Source of the DNA: Phycisphaeraceae bacterium
GTDB taxonomy: Bacteria; Planctomycetota; Phycisphaerae; Phycisphaerales; UBA1924
Direction: 5' to 3'
Length of the DNA stretch: 46,616 bases
Assembly (NCBI GenBank): GCA_019636565.1
Contig: JAHBXG010000029.1
Location: forward strand, 1-46,616
Position 1 is the stretch's first letter; each line of letters starts with the position of its first letter. The notes beneath the pieces are model-generated. The model saw only the letters and a program-made list of their open reading frames with translations. It ran no database searches and was not told where the DNA came from. The translations under genes and the position numbers were made by a program. Shown here piece after piece: positions 26,396-35,260 of the stretch.

Positions 26396-27583
26396 TCAAC
26401 GCACTTTGATCGACGCGAGCGCGAGCACGACCAGCAAGACGGTGACGATCCAGAATCGTGCCACGACCTGTTGCTCGGTCCAGCCGGAAAGATGCAGGTG
26501 GTGGTGATACGGCGCGACCTTGAAGATTCGCTTGCCCTTTGTGTACTTGAAATAGCCGACTTGGAGCATCACCGAGCCGGCCTCAATCAGGAAGATGCCG
26601 CACATCGCGAGCACCACAAACTCCTGGCGCGTGATAACAGCGACGTATCCGGCCATCGCGCCCAGCGAGAGCGCCCCGGTATCGCCCATGAAGACGCTCG
26701 CCGGCGAGCAGTTCCACCACAGGAATCCGAAGCACGCACCCGCCATCGCCCCGGAAAAGACCGCCAGTTCGTCGGCGACCGGAATGTGGGGTACCAGAAG
26801 GTACTGGGCGGCTGATTGGTTTCCGGCAACCAGAGCCAGTACGACGAGGCCGATGGACACAATCCCGCTGGTGCCCGTCGCCAGCCCGTCCATGCCGTCG
26901 GCGATGTTGACCGCGTTGCTCAGCCCGGTTATTACCAGCGTGGCGAAGAGGACAAAGAGCGGCGCGCCCAAATAGAAGAGCGATTGGGAAACAGTCCCGG
27001 GACTCTCCCACGTCTTCTGCCCGGGCAGGTTCAGGACATGCAGCAAATCGTCTTTGGTGGCACCGGCCTGCCGGAACAAGAAAAAGGCGATCAGCGCCGA
27101 AATGGCGAGTTGGAAAACCAGCTTCTCCCACGCGTACAGGCCCTGACGGCTCTTGCTCCCTCTGCGGGAGGCGGTCAGCTTGAGCCAGTCATCGACTCCG
27201 CCGAGCACCGCGAACGCCACAAAGACCAGCAGCCCCGCCTGTACGTAGAACTGTCGAAAGTCGGCCAGGAGCAGGACCGAAGCCAGAATCGAACCGGCGA
27301 TCAGGATTCCGCCCATGGTGGGCACATTGGCGCGGCTCGCGGCATGGCGCTGGAGGGCTTCCGCGTCGCTGAGACCAGCGTCTCCAATCTTCAGGCGAAC
27401 CAGCATGGCGATCACGCGCCGGCCAAAAACGATCATGATCGCAAAGCTGAGGACCGCCGCGGCGAGCGCCCGGAACTGAATCTGGTCGAGGATGGCCACC
27501 GGGCTGTAGAGTCCGCGCTCGCCGAGCCATTGCCCGTGCTCGGAGAGCCAGCGCCGTGAATAGTCGAGCAGGACGTAGAGCAT
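26396..27583 (-). CDS. mraY: Phospho-N-acetylmuramoyl-pentapeptide transferase (MraY)
   Basis: This 395-residue multi-spanning membrane protein makes lipid I by moving phospho-MurNAc-pentapeptide to undecaprenyl phosphate. Family motifs are all present: the catalytic Asp pair D131-D132 with K135 in GGVDDWLKL, NAVNIADGMDGLATG, FMGDTGALSLGAMAG, and the His motif PYHHHLHLSGW. In the last motif the acid residue of the usual HHHFELxGW is His here. The N-terminal region up to the first conserved helix is slightly long. It is the last gene of the murE-murF-mraY run, 95 bases after murF. It converges on the VWA operon across 72 bases with no clear terminator. Confidence 0.97.
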   Translation of the reverse strand: MLYVLLDYSRRWLSEHGQWLGERGLYSPVAILDQIQFRALAAAVLSFAIMIVFGRRVIAMLVRLKIGDAGLSDAEALQRHAASRANVPTMGGILIAGSILASVLLLADFRQFYVQAGLLVFVAFAVLGGVDDWLKLTASRRGSKSRQGLYAWEKLVFQLAISALIAFFLFRQAGATKDDLLHVLNLPGQKTWESPGTVSQSLFYLGAPLFVLFATLVITGLSNAVNIADGMDGLATGTSGIVSIGLVVLALVAGNQSAAQYLLVPHIPVADELAVFSGAMAGACFGFLWWNCSPASVFMGDTGALSLGAMAGYVAVITRQEFVVLAMCGIFLIEAGSVMLQVGYFKYTKGKRIFKVAPYHHHLHLSGWTEQQVVARFWIVTVLLVVLALASIKVR

Positions 27584-27678
27584 GTGGGGTCAGAAGCCCG
27601 GGTTGGAGCGAACAGCTCCGCCGGTTCCGTTTGTTCGTTCCGATGCCCTTGCCGGCAGCACAAATCGCGCCCCGTGCT

Positions 27679-29118
27679 TCAAACTCCCGACTCCTGTTTG
27701 GGTCGGGTGCCCAGCCCCGCTTCTTCCAAGGCTCGGGCGACGCGCTCGACTCCCATGCTCCGCGATCCCTTCAGCAGCACAAAATCACCGGGCCGGAGCA
27801 TCGCCGCGATGCGGCCGGCGTGCTCGTCGTCCATTCGAGGCAGATTGATCACCCGCTCGCCGGTCCACTTCTTCCGCACCCGCTCGGCCGCGAACATCAT
27901 CAGCGGACCGACAAGCACGGCCAGGTCGATCGATTCGTCTGCCGCGACGGCCTCTCCAATCTCGCGGTGAGCGTCCGGCCCGGCCTCGCCCATCTCAAGC
28001 ATGTCGGCCAGGACAACAACCCGTCGGGCGGGGTTGCGGTGACGGGCCAACTCTGTAAACGCCCGGAGCGAGGCGAGCATCGAGTCGGGGTTGGCGTTGT
28101 ACGCGTCGTTCAGCAGCGCGACGGGTCCCTTGATCTCAAGCCGCATTCGCATTTCGGGCGCCGAAGCCTCCGCGAGCGCCGCCTGAATGGCTGAATCGTC
28201 CAGCCCGAAGCGGCGCGCAACAGCGATCGCCGCGGCACCGTTCATCGCGTTGTGGACCCCAAGCAGGGGGATTCGAAACTGGGACCGCTTGTTGATGGAG
28301 AACGAAGTGCCCAGTTCATCCGTCGCGATGGATTCGACTCGCAAGTCGGCGTCCGAAGACTCGCCAAACCGGACAATCGTGCCCCTTTTTCCGCTCATCA
28401 TGAGCCCGCGGACGGCCTCGGTGAGTTCCGGCGGCTGCGCCGCGATAATGGCGACTCCACCGGGCCGGATATCCGGTGCAATGCTCGCTTCCTCGGCGAT
28501 CACCCCTCGGAGCGAGTTCAGGCCTTCGAGGTGCTCGCGACCGATGCTGGTGATGACCGCGATCTCCGGCGTGACAACGGCGGCGAGTTCCGCGATCTCG
28601 CCGGTGGCGTTGGTGCCGACTTCGCAAAGCAGGTATTGATCGCCCGCGCGGGCCGAAAGGATTGTCAGCGGGACGCCGATGGCGTTGTTGAAGCTCTTTG
28701 GGGACGAGACGCCGCGGAAATGCTTCGAGAGAATCGCCTCGATGAGCCGGGTTGTGGTCGTCTTGCCGTTGGAGCCGCCGACCGAGATGACCCGCGTCCC
28801 TTCCAGCGTCTTGCGATATTCGGCCGCACACTTCAAGAGGGCCTTGCCGACGTTTTCGACCTGGAGAATCGCCAATCCGTCGGGGCCCAAGGTCGGCTCT
28901 TCAACGACCGCGAGCGCAGCGCCCGCCGCACCTGCGGCATCCAGATAACGGTGCCCATCCACTTTTTCGCCACGGAGCGCAAAGAAGATATTGCCACGCT
29001 TGAGCGATCGTGTGTCGATCGAGGCTCCCTGCGCTTCGGCCGGAGACTGTTTCGCGGGGCGCACAAGCCACGACCCGGACATGGTCGAACGCAGGTTTTC
29101 GAGTTGCCAGAAACTCAT
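27679..29118 (-). CDS. murF: UDP-N-acetylmuramoyl-tripeptide--D-alanyl-D-alanine ligase (MurF)
   Basis: This 479-residue Mur ligase adds D-Ala-D-Ala to UDP-MurNAc-tripeptide in the cytoplasm, using ATP. The ATP loop is GGSNGKTTTTR at about 114-124, with Ser where Thr is usual (GTNGKTT). Other family segments are SIDTRSLKRGNIFFAL near the N-terminus, CEVGTNATGEI, and LNDAYNANPDSMLASL, which is characteristic of MurF. The start ATG overlaps the murE stop (ATGA), so the two are translationally coupled. Length and order fit the standard murE-murF-mraY block. Confidence 0.97.
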   Translation of the reverse strand: MSFWQLENLRSTMSGSWLVRPAKQSPAEAQGASIDTRSLKRGNIFFALRGEKVDGHRYLDAAGAAGAALAVVEEPTLGPDGLAILQVENVGKALLKCAAEYRKTLEGTRVISVGGSNGKTTTTRLIEAILSKHFRGVSSPKSFNNAIGVPLTILSARAGDQYLLCEVGTNATGEIAELAAVVTPEIAVITSIGREHLEGLNSLRGVIAEEASIAPDIRPGGVAIIAAQPPELTEAVRGLMMSGKRGTIVRFGESSDADLRVESIATDELGTSFSINKRSQFRIPLLGVHNAMNGAAAIAVARRFGLDDSAIQAALAEASAPEMRMRLEIKGPVALLNDAYNANPDSMLASLRAFTELARHRNPARRVVVLADMLEMGEAGPDAHREIGEAVAADESIDLAVLVGPLMMFAAERVRKKWTGERVINLPRMDDEHAGRIAAMLRPGDFVLLKGSRSMGVERVARALEEAGLGTRPKQESGV

Positions 29119-30761
29119 AGGTCGGTCACCGCTCCAGATTCGGAACCAGATTCTTGATCGCCTGCACTGGCGAGCGATCCGCGCTTCGCCGCCCGGCGCT
29201 CGGCGATGGCTTCTTTGGCGACCTCGCGATCGTCGAAGTGATGGGTTTCCGTTCCGCCGCGGCCATCAGGAAGGATCTGCTCGGTCTCATGCCCCTTGCC
29301 GGCGATCACAACAATATCGGAAGGGTGCGCGATCGTGATCGCGTGGAAAATGGCCTTGCGTCGGTCAGCCTGCACGGTGACCTTCGCTCGATCCGCTTCG
29401 GCGACCCCTTCCAACACCGCATCGATGATGTCCCCCGGCCTCTCGGTGCGAGGGTTGTCGCTGGTGATGACGGCAATGTCCGCGATCTCTGTTGCGACTT
29501 GGCCCATCTTCGGTCGCTTGGTGCGATCCTTATCGCCGCCGCACCCGAAAACAGCGATCAGGCGGCCGGACCCCACCACTTTCCTCGCGGTCCCCAGAGC
29601 GTTCCGCAAAGCGTCTTCGGTGTGGGCAAAGTCGACCAGGATGAGCGGCTCGCCGCCTCGGGTCGGGACGCGCTCAAGGCGGCCGGGAGGGGCGTCAAGC
29701 CGTGCGCACCCCTGCACAATCTGCGGAGCGGTCATCCCACACTCGAACGCGCACGCGACCGCCTGCAGCACGTTCATTGCATTGAAAGACCCGATCAGCG
29801 GCACCCAAACGTCGATCGCCCCGAACGGGCCCGCCAGGGCGAGTTTCATTCCCGAGCGATCCATTTCGATGATGCGAACCGATGCCCCATCGGCACCGGC
29901 ACGGGCAACAGGGGCGGAACCGTTTGCATCTTCAACACATCGAAGCACGCGGGCCCGGCAATGCTTCAGCATCCCCTCGGCCGAGGCATCCTGAGCGTTG
30001 ACGATTGCAAGTCCGTCCTGCGGCAGCATGCGAAAGAGTTCGGCCTTGGCGCCGGCGTACGCCTCCATTGTCTTATGGAAGTCGAGATGATCCTGTGTCA
30101 GGTTGGTGAATACACCCACGCGGAAACTCAAGCCGGCTACCCGCTTCTGCGCGAGCGAATGGCTTGAGACCTCCATGGCGGCGAACTTGCATCCGGATTC
30201 GACCATCAGCCCCAGCGTGCGGCTGAGTTCAATGGCGGGCGGGGTGGTCATCTCGGCCCGTGCGGTTTCGTTGCCATCGTCGATGACGACAGTACCGATC
30301 AGCCCCGTTCTCAATTCGACTCCGTTCAGGAGCCTCCAGAGCAACCAGGTGATCGTGGTCTTCCCATTTGTTCCGGTCACGCCGATGCAGCGCAGTTTAG
30401 AACTCGGGTTGCCATAGAAGGTCTCGGCGATCGCAGCCGCGGCAGACTCGACGTCGGCAGCTTCGACAACCGCGCTGCGCTCCTTGGAGCCGCCCTCGGC
30501 GAACAGGTTGATCCCGGAGTCTTTCGAGCAGAGCACGGCACCCGCCCCGGCCTTGAGTGCCTGACGCACAAACTGGCGTCCGTCGGCCTTTGCCCCGGTT
30601 CGGGCGACAAACAGCGAACCGGGCAGAACGGTGCGGCTGTCTTCCGTCACGTCGCAAATGCGGACAGAAGCCAACCCCGAGGTGATTTTCATGGACGCTC
30701 CGGGCGCGCCACCCCCGCCGATCTTCGAACTGGCTTGGGATATCAACTCGTCAAGCCGCAT
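29115..30761 (-). CDS. murE: UDP-N-acetylmuramoyl-tripeptide synthetase (MurE), diaminopimelate type
   Basis: This 548-residue Mur ligase adds the third amino acid of the peptidoglycan stem. The ATP loop is GVTGTNGKTT (GTNGKT at 130-135). The lysine normally carbamylated is K239 in AYAGAKAELF. The substrate-selecting motif D-N-P-R is at 435-438 (SDNPRTERPGD), which indicates meso-diaminopimelate rather than lysine. FGCGGDKDRTKRPKMG and the C-terminal GKGHETEQ are also present. It is slightly longer than E. coli MurE (495 residues), with extra residues between domains. It is first in the murE-murF-mraY operon and divergent from the RMD1-like gene. Confidence 0.97.
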   Translation of the reverse strand: MRLDELISQASSKIGGGGAPGASMKITSGLASVRICDVTEDSRTVLPGSLFVARTGAKADGRQFVRQALKAGAGAVLCSKDSGINLFAEGGSKERSAVVEAADVESAAAAIAETFYGNPSSKLRCIGVTGTNGKTTITWLLWRLLNGVELRTGLIGTVVIDDGNETARAEMTTPPAIELSRTLGLMVESGCKFAAMEVSSHSLAQKRVAGLSFRVGVFTNLTQDHLDFHKTMEAYAGAKAELFRMLPQDGLAIVNAQDASAEGMLKHCRARVLRCVEDANGSAPVARAGADGASVRIIEMDRSGMKLALAGPFGAIDVWVPLIGSFNAMNVLQAVACAFECGMTAPQIVQGCARLDAPPGRLERVPTRGGEPLILVDFAHTEDALRNALGTARKVVGSGRLIAVFGCGGDKDRTKRPKMGQVATEIADIAVITSDNPRTERPGDIIDAVLEGVAEADRAKVTVQADRRKAIFHAITIAHPSDIVVIAGKGHETEQILPDGRGGTETHHFDDREVAKEAIAERRAAKRGSLASAGDQESGSESGAVTDL

Positions 30762-30970
30762 AGCTCTCTGCTCCTCGCGAATGCGCTTTCAAGATCGACG
30801 CAATGGGGCTTCGCACCGGTTCATTTTTTGCTCGGTTTGAAACAGACGAAAAGCGGGCGAAATGCATGCGCCGCCCGCCGCGGAGCAATAGAAGCAGCTC
30901 GGGAGCGGCGCACGATCGCGTCGGAACCGATTCTTCGCTACTGTGGTTTGGGCCAACCAGCGGCAGAACC

Positions 30971-32107
30971 ATGTCGACCTTCACCCAAACAAACGTCGAT
31001 CAGCCTCACGGCCCGGTGGTCCAGGGCACCTGCTCTCTGGTTTTTTGCTTTGACGTGGGTCAAGCGATCGACTTGAACATGGCCACGGAAATCCTTTCCC
31101 GCAGCGCTGCCCTTCCCAGCCCGCAGCGGGAGCAGTTGCAGTTGAGGCGTCGGGCGCCCAAGTACTTCAATTTCGATCCGGCCCCGGTTCGCTTCCTGCA
31201 GGCGTGTGAGCCGGTCGCTCGAGCCGGGTTCGAGTTTGCCCCTCGGAACGAAACAACGCTTTACGACTTCGGCGGCGTCAGCGTTGTCTACACCATCCCG
31301 ATCTCCGGACGCCTGAGCGATCTGGTGGCCCTGGCAAACACGCTTTCGGAAGATGAATCGCTCCTGAAACGGAGCCGGGAACAACTGAGCGGGATCCTGC
31401 AATCACTCGCGCCGGCGATCTCGCGTCAGCGCTTCGATGATCTGACCGAGGACTACGCCACGTTCCAGTTCGACCGCTTCGGTGAACCAACCGACAAACT
31501 CGACGATCTGCTGCGGGCAAATCGCTCGTTGATCGCCCAGATTCTGCGCGGAGATACTTCCAATCTGTCGGCTCAGGAGATCGACGAAGCCCTGAGCTCG
31601 CGGATCAGCTATTCGGAGTCGGATGCTGCGTTTCTGGACTTTGCAACCGGGATTGTCATCGGCCCCGACGCTTCGGACCTGCTCGATCTGATCGAGTTTG
31701 CCAACGTCGAACTGCTCGAGATGCGCCACCTTGATGAAGCACTCGACGATGCCCTCGAAGAGGTGTACCCGATTCTGTCGCAGGCAACCAGAGGCCGAGC
31801 CGGCACGCGCCGCTTGCGACGAGTTGCGATGCTGCAGGCGGATGCCGCGATCCTTTTTGAAGGCGTGAACAACGCGATCAAATTGGTCGGCGATCACTAC
31901 CTGGCGCGTTTCTATCACCGGCTCACCGACCGGCTTCACCATCCGGAGTGGGACACCTCGGTACTGCGAAAACTCGGCGTGCTCGAGAGCATCTATCAGA
32001 AACTCAACGATCTGCAGTCCACCAGGCGCATGGAAGTTCTCGAGTGGATCATCATCATCCTGATCGCCGTCTCGATCGTGCTGCCGTTTCTGCCGTTCTA
32101 CAAGTGA
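30971..32107 (+). CDS. RMD1/DUF155-like membrane-anchored protein
   Basis: This 378-residue protein ends in one membrane helix of the RMD1/DUF155 type: TRRMEVLEWIIIILIAVSI, then VLPFLPFY. The N-terminal half contains the family-like strand FDFGGVSVVY-type segment (here YDFGGVSVVYTIP). The middle is helical, with LEMRHLDEALDDALEEVY and LVGDHYLARFYHRL. Related eukaryotic proteins (RMD1, RMND1) act in meiotic or mitochondrial processes; the role of the bacterial members is unknown. The ATG at 30971 is chosen because the 56 residues of a longer frame from 30803 look non-coding. The gene stops four bases from the end of the convergent GGDEF gene. Confidence 0.82.
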   Translation: MSTFTQTNVDQPHGPVVQGTCSLVFCFDVGQAIDLNMATEILSRSAALPSPQREQLQLRRRAPKYFNFDPAPVRFLQACEPVARAGFEFAPRNETTLYDFGGVSVVYTIPISGRLSDLVALANTLSEDESLLKRSREQLSGILQSLAPAISRQRFDDLTEDYATFQFDRFGEPTDKLDDLLRANRSLIAQILRGDTSNLSAQEIDEALSSRISYSESDAAFLDFATGIVIGPDASDLLDLIEFANVELLEMRHLDEALDDALEEVYPILSQATRGRAGTRRLRRVAMLQADAAILFEGVNNAIKLVGDHYLARFYHRLTDRLHHPEWDTSVLRKLGVLESIYQKLNDLQSTRRMEVLEWIIIILIAVSIVLPFLPFYK

Positions 32108-32111
32108 AGCA

Positions 32112-33371
32112 TCACTCGCCGGCGCCCGGGCCGAGCATGATCACGTTCTTGCCCTGACGCTTTCCTTCCATCGCTCGCTCGTCGGCCTTGGCGACGAGTT
32201 CCGCGGCGGTCAGCCCATCCCATGGATACGTCGCCAAGCCCCCTGAAATCCGCAGCGTCGCCGGCGCTTCGGCCGTCAATTTCGGAAAAGTCGCCTGACG
32301 AACCTGCTGCTGGAATCGGGCCGCGATCTGGAAAATCGTCTTGGGGTGGCGGCTCGCCGGGTCGCGCGGGCCTTCGGGTTCATTGAAGATCACCGCAAAT
32401 TCATCGCCGCCGATACGGCACACCCGATCGGTCGGACGGATCACGCTGCGGAGCAAGCGAACCGTTTCTCTCAGAATGTCGTCGCCCGCCTGATGGCCGA
32501 ATTGGTCGTTGAAGTGCTTGAAATCATCGATGTCGAAGACCAGCACCGTCACGCTGTAGCGCAGGTCCTGAGCGATCTGGAGCGCCGCGCCGAGAAACTG
32601 ATCGAAGTAGCGACGGTTCCACGCGCCGGTGAGCGGGTCGGAATACGCCGCAAGCCGCAGGCGCTTCATCTGTTCACGAATGGCGACCCAAGGCGCCAGC
32701 GCCTGCGTGTGCGGGGCGAGTTGTTCGGGGCGAAGCCCCTCACCCACCAATGTCCCGATGACAGCGCCGCCCCAGACGATCGCCGCGCCCTCCTCAGCCA
32801 ACCCGCGTTCCACGCGCAGCGAGTCGGCTCCAAGCTGTTGCGCGATTCTGTTCAATACCACGGCGACCGGATCATGCCCCGCCGCGAGCGCCCGCGCCGG
32901 ATCCTCGCGAACTTCGTCGCCGGTGCAATCAACATCGGCCCGAACGGCACGCGCCACATCGCTGCTTTGGCCCGAAACTTTCGGCACCGGCCTGGGTGCC
33001 CGAATCTGCTCGCGGATTTCCTCCGCCGATCGAGCGGCATCCAGAATCGCATCGACGCTCTGCGCAATCGCGTCAGTTGCCGGCGCTGTCGCCATCACGC
33101 CGACCGCCGGATCCACAAGCCGCAGTCCCTCGATTACAGCCTTCATGGATTCGTCTGCGCGCTCACCCGCACCGGGAGTCGAGCCCTCGCCAAACACCAC
33201 CACTGCACGAGCGGGCGACTGATCGTCGATGGGGTCTGCGAGTTCCGCGATGGCTTCCATCGGGTTGCGGACCCGCAGCAATTCAAGGTCCGGGTCGAGG
33301 CGCAACTTGGCGTCCAGGCCGGTTCGGCCGACCAGAATCACCCGCCTTGCCTGACCATCCTGCATCGACAT
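32112..33371 (-). CDS. Diguanylate cyclase (GGDEF) with receiver-like N-terminal region
   Basis: The C-terminal GGDEF domain, from about residue 240, is complete: YSDPLTGAWNRRYFDQFL, VLVFDIDDFKHFNDQFGH, and RIGGDEF at 319-325. It should make c-di-GMP from two GTP. The inhibitory I-site R-P-T-D lies five residues before GGDEF, so product inhibition is likely. The N-terminal 130 residues (ARRVILVGRTGLDAKL) look like a degraded response-regulator receiver. The ATG at 33371 has AGGA six bases ahead and is preferred over in-frame starts at 33398 and 33401. It follows the receiver-like gene by 32 bases and is last in the ftsW-murG operon, so its expression probably tracks cell-wall synthesis. Confidence 0.92.
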   Translation of the reverse strand: MSMQDGQARRVILVGRTGLDAKLRLDPDLELLRVRNPMEAIAELADPIDDQSPARAVVVFGEGSTPGAGERADESMKAVIEGLRLVDPAVGVMATAPATDAIAQSVDAILDAARSAEEIREQIRAPRPVPKVSGQSSDVARAVRADVDCTGDEVREDPARALAAGHDPVAVVLNRIAQQLGADSLRVERGLAEEGAAIVWGGAVIGTLVGEGLRPEQLAPHTQALAPWVAIREQMKRLRLAAYSDPLTGAWNRRYFDQFLGAALQIAQDLRYSVTVLVFDIDDFKHFNDQFGHQAGDDILRETVRLLRSVIRPTDRVCRIGGDEFAVIFNEPEGPRDPASRHPKTIFQIAARFQQQVRQATFPKLTAEAPATLRISGGLATYPWDGLTAAELVAKADERAMEGKRQGKNVIMLGPGAGE

Positions 33372-33403
33372 GCTTTTCCTTCGAAAACGAATCCGCATCA
33401 CGA

Positions 33404-34093
33404 TCAGGCTTCGGGCTCCGCCGAGGTCTCATCACCAAGCAGCATCGCCAGTTCTTCATCCGTCAGAACCGGAGGGCTAATTTCCGCCGGGCCGCTCCGC
33501 GGCACCTCCGCTGCGCTGCCTTGCCAATCGCCGGCAAGCCGCAACGACGGCGTTCCTCCCCGCTCTTCATACGCACGATTCGCCCCGTCGTTCGGGGGCC
33601 GAGGCGCCGTTCTTGCCGAAGCGCCGACCGCAGCAGCACTTACAGCCGGCGTTTCGATGCTTTTTCCGGACGCTTGCCAAAGGGCGATGTCCGAATCGGT
33701 CGCGGCACGCAATTCCAACCCGTTCCCCACCCGCTGGCAAATCCAGCAGATCGCGTTCGGCGCCGTGTTGGAAAGCGCCACCACCAGTTCGTGTGGGCGA
33801 GCCAGCGTCCCCGGCTCGACCAGCACAACCACGGCCCTGCCTTTGGCATCCTGACGCGAAACCAGGATCGCACGTCCAATGGCCGCATAGGTTGTCTGGA
33901 CTTCCTCAACACGAAATCCGCGTCGGATGAGAGCTTCCTTGAGCGAGGGCGGCGGGGCATCCTTGCCGCGGCAGACGATTGCCACAGTCCCTCCCCATGC
34001 CGGAGATGCGCTGCCTCTCTCCATAAACCAAACGTCCGAAAAGCCACCGGCCGCGGATGCGGCGGATCGATCTAGTGAAGTGTACCGCGCCAC
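33404..34093 (-). CDS. Receiver-like protein of unknown function in the ftsW-murG operon
   Basis: This 229-residue protein has an alternating strand/helix region at about residues 35-120 (GTVAIVCRGKDAPP, RGFRVEEVQTTYAAIGRAIL, GRAVVVLVEPGTL). It resembles a response-regulator receiver without the phospho-Asp. A Pro/Ala-rich linker follows, and the C-terminus carries a short acidic/hydrophobic motif LTDEELAMLLGDE. I do not recognise a family. It lies between murG (27 bases away) and the GGDEF gene (32 bases), whose N-terminus has a similar fold, so the two may be partners or diverged halves. No enzymatic residues are seen. Confidence 0.75.
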   Translation of the reverse strand: MARYTSLDRSAASAAGGFSDVWFMERGSASPAWGGTVAIVCRGKDAPPPSLKEALIRRGFRVEEVQTTYAAIGRAILVSRQDAKGRAVVVLVEPGTLARPHELVVALSNTAPNAICWICQRVGNGLELRAATDSDIALWQASGKSIETPAVSAAAVGASARTAPRPPNDGANRAYEERGGTPSLRLAGDWQGSAAEVPRSGPAEISPPVLTDEELAMLLGDETSAEPEA

Positions 34094-34120
34094 AGGGCTT
34101 TGCCCGCCCGCCCGCCAAAC

Positions 34121-35260
34121 TCACGCGAGAATCGCATCAGCAAGAGCGCCCGCACCGTCCGCAGGGCCTAGTTCTCGGAGTTTCTCCCGCATGGCGTCCC
34201 GGCGGGCGCCGTCGGACATCAGCGAAAGCAGTGTGACTCCAGCGTCGGTTTCGTTCGCAAGGACCTCGATCCGGTCCTGAGCGATGATCGCGCCCCCGAC
34301 TCGTTCGAGAGGCAGGGCGTTCAGGCGCTGGTGCTGGTCCTTGTGATACGGGTAGGGCAAGAACAGGCACGGCACCCGATTGGCCCACGCCTCCCCCACG
34401 CTGCCGGCTCCGCATCGCCCAATCGCAAGATCCGCCGCGCCCCACACCCGCCCCATCTCGCGAAAGAGCGGCTTCACGAGGGCGCGGATGCCCGCCTTGT
34501 CATACGCACCCGTGATCGCCTTTTCGTCCCAGGCGTCGTTTGTCGTCGCGACAGGCCCGCACTGATGGATGACCTGCCAGCCGTCGAATTCGCTGCGCCG
34601 GTGCTCGATCAAAGCCATCATCAGTCGGTTGATGGTTCGAGCCCCCTGGCTGGCACCCGTGACCAGCAAGGTCTTCAAGTCGGGGTCAAGTCCCAATTCG
34701 CGCCGGCAGAACTGCCGGTCGCCATCGGCGATCGCGGCCCAGCGCACAATCGGGCGGATGCGCCTCCACGAAGGGAAGCCGCTTACTTCCGCGGCAGTGA
34801 AAACCCGCTCGCAGCGCTGCGCGACCCACTTGTTCGCCAGCCCGGGCGTAGCGTCGAGATTGACGAGCAATACCGGGATGCGTTCCTTCTTTGCCGCGGC
34901 AACCACCGGCGCACTGACAAACCCGCCCATGGCGACGACGATCGTCCGGCCTCGGCGCGATTCCTGATCCAACTGGCGACGACAACGCCGCACGACTCCC
35001 GGCCACGTACGGACGAAACTGGCAAGTGCAAGCGGCCGAAGAGAAAAGGGCCTGGCAGGAATCGGGACGAATTGGACGCTTTCTTCACTGAGTATGCGCG
35101 CGTCCAGCGGTCGCGCGGAACAAAGGAAAACGGATTCAACGCGGTCATTCCGCTCGGCCAGTTGCTCGGCAACAGCGAGCGCGGGATACAGGTGGCCTCC
35201 CGTTCCGCCTCCGGCGAAAATCACGCGCAGTGTCTGCTCGGTTGAACCAGCATCGCTCAC
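34121..35260 (-). CDS. murG: UDP-GlcNAc:lipid I N-acetylglucosaminyltransferase (MurG)
   Basis: This 379-residue GT-B glycosyltransferase makes lipid II from lipid I and UDP-GlcNAc at the inner membrane face. The first family motif GGGTGGHLYPAL is at 17-28. Further motifs are LVTGASQGARTINRLM, the donor-site segment GRCGAGSVGEAWANRVPCLF with PYPYHKDQHQRLNA, and the length fits MurG (about 355 in E. coli). It overlaps the ftsW stop by four bases, so the two products are probably made together. The receiver-like gene follows. Confidence 0.97.
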   Translation of the reverse strand: MSDAGSTEQTLRVIFAGGGTGGHLYPALAVAEQLAERNDRVESVFLCSARPLDARILSEESVQFVPIPARPFSLRPLALASFVRTWPGVVRRCRRQLDQESRRGRTIVVAMGGFVSAPVVAAAKKERIPVLLVNLDATPGLANKWVAQRCERVFTAAEVSGFPSWRRIRPIVRWAAIADGDRQFCRRELGLDPDLKTLLVTGASQGARTINRLMMALIEHRRSEFDGWQVIHQCGPVATTNDAWDEKAITGAYDKAGIRALVKPLFREMGRVWGAADLAIGRCGAGSVGEAWANRVPCLFLPYPYHKDQHQRLNALPLERVGGAIIAQDRIEVLANETDAGVTLLSLMSDGARRDAMREKLRELGPADGAGALADAILA

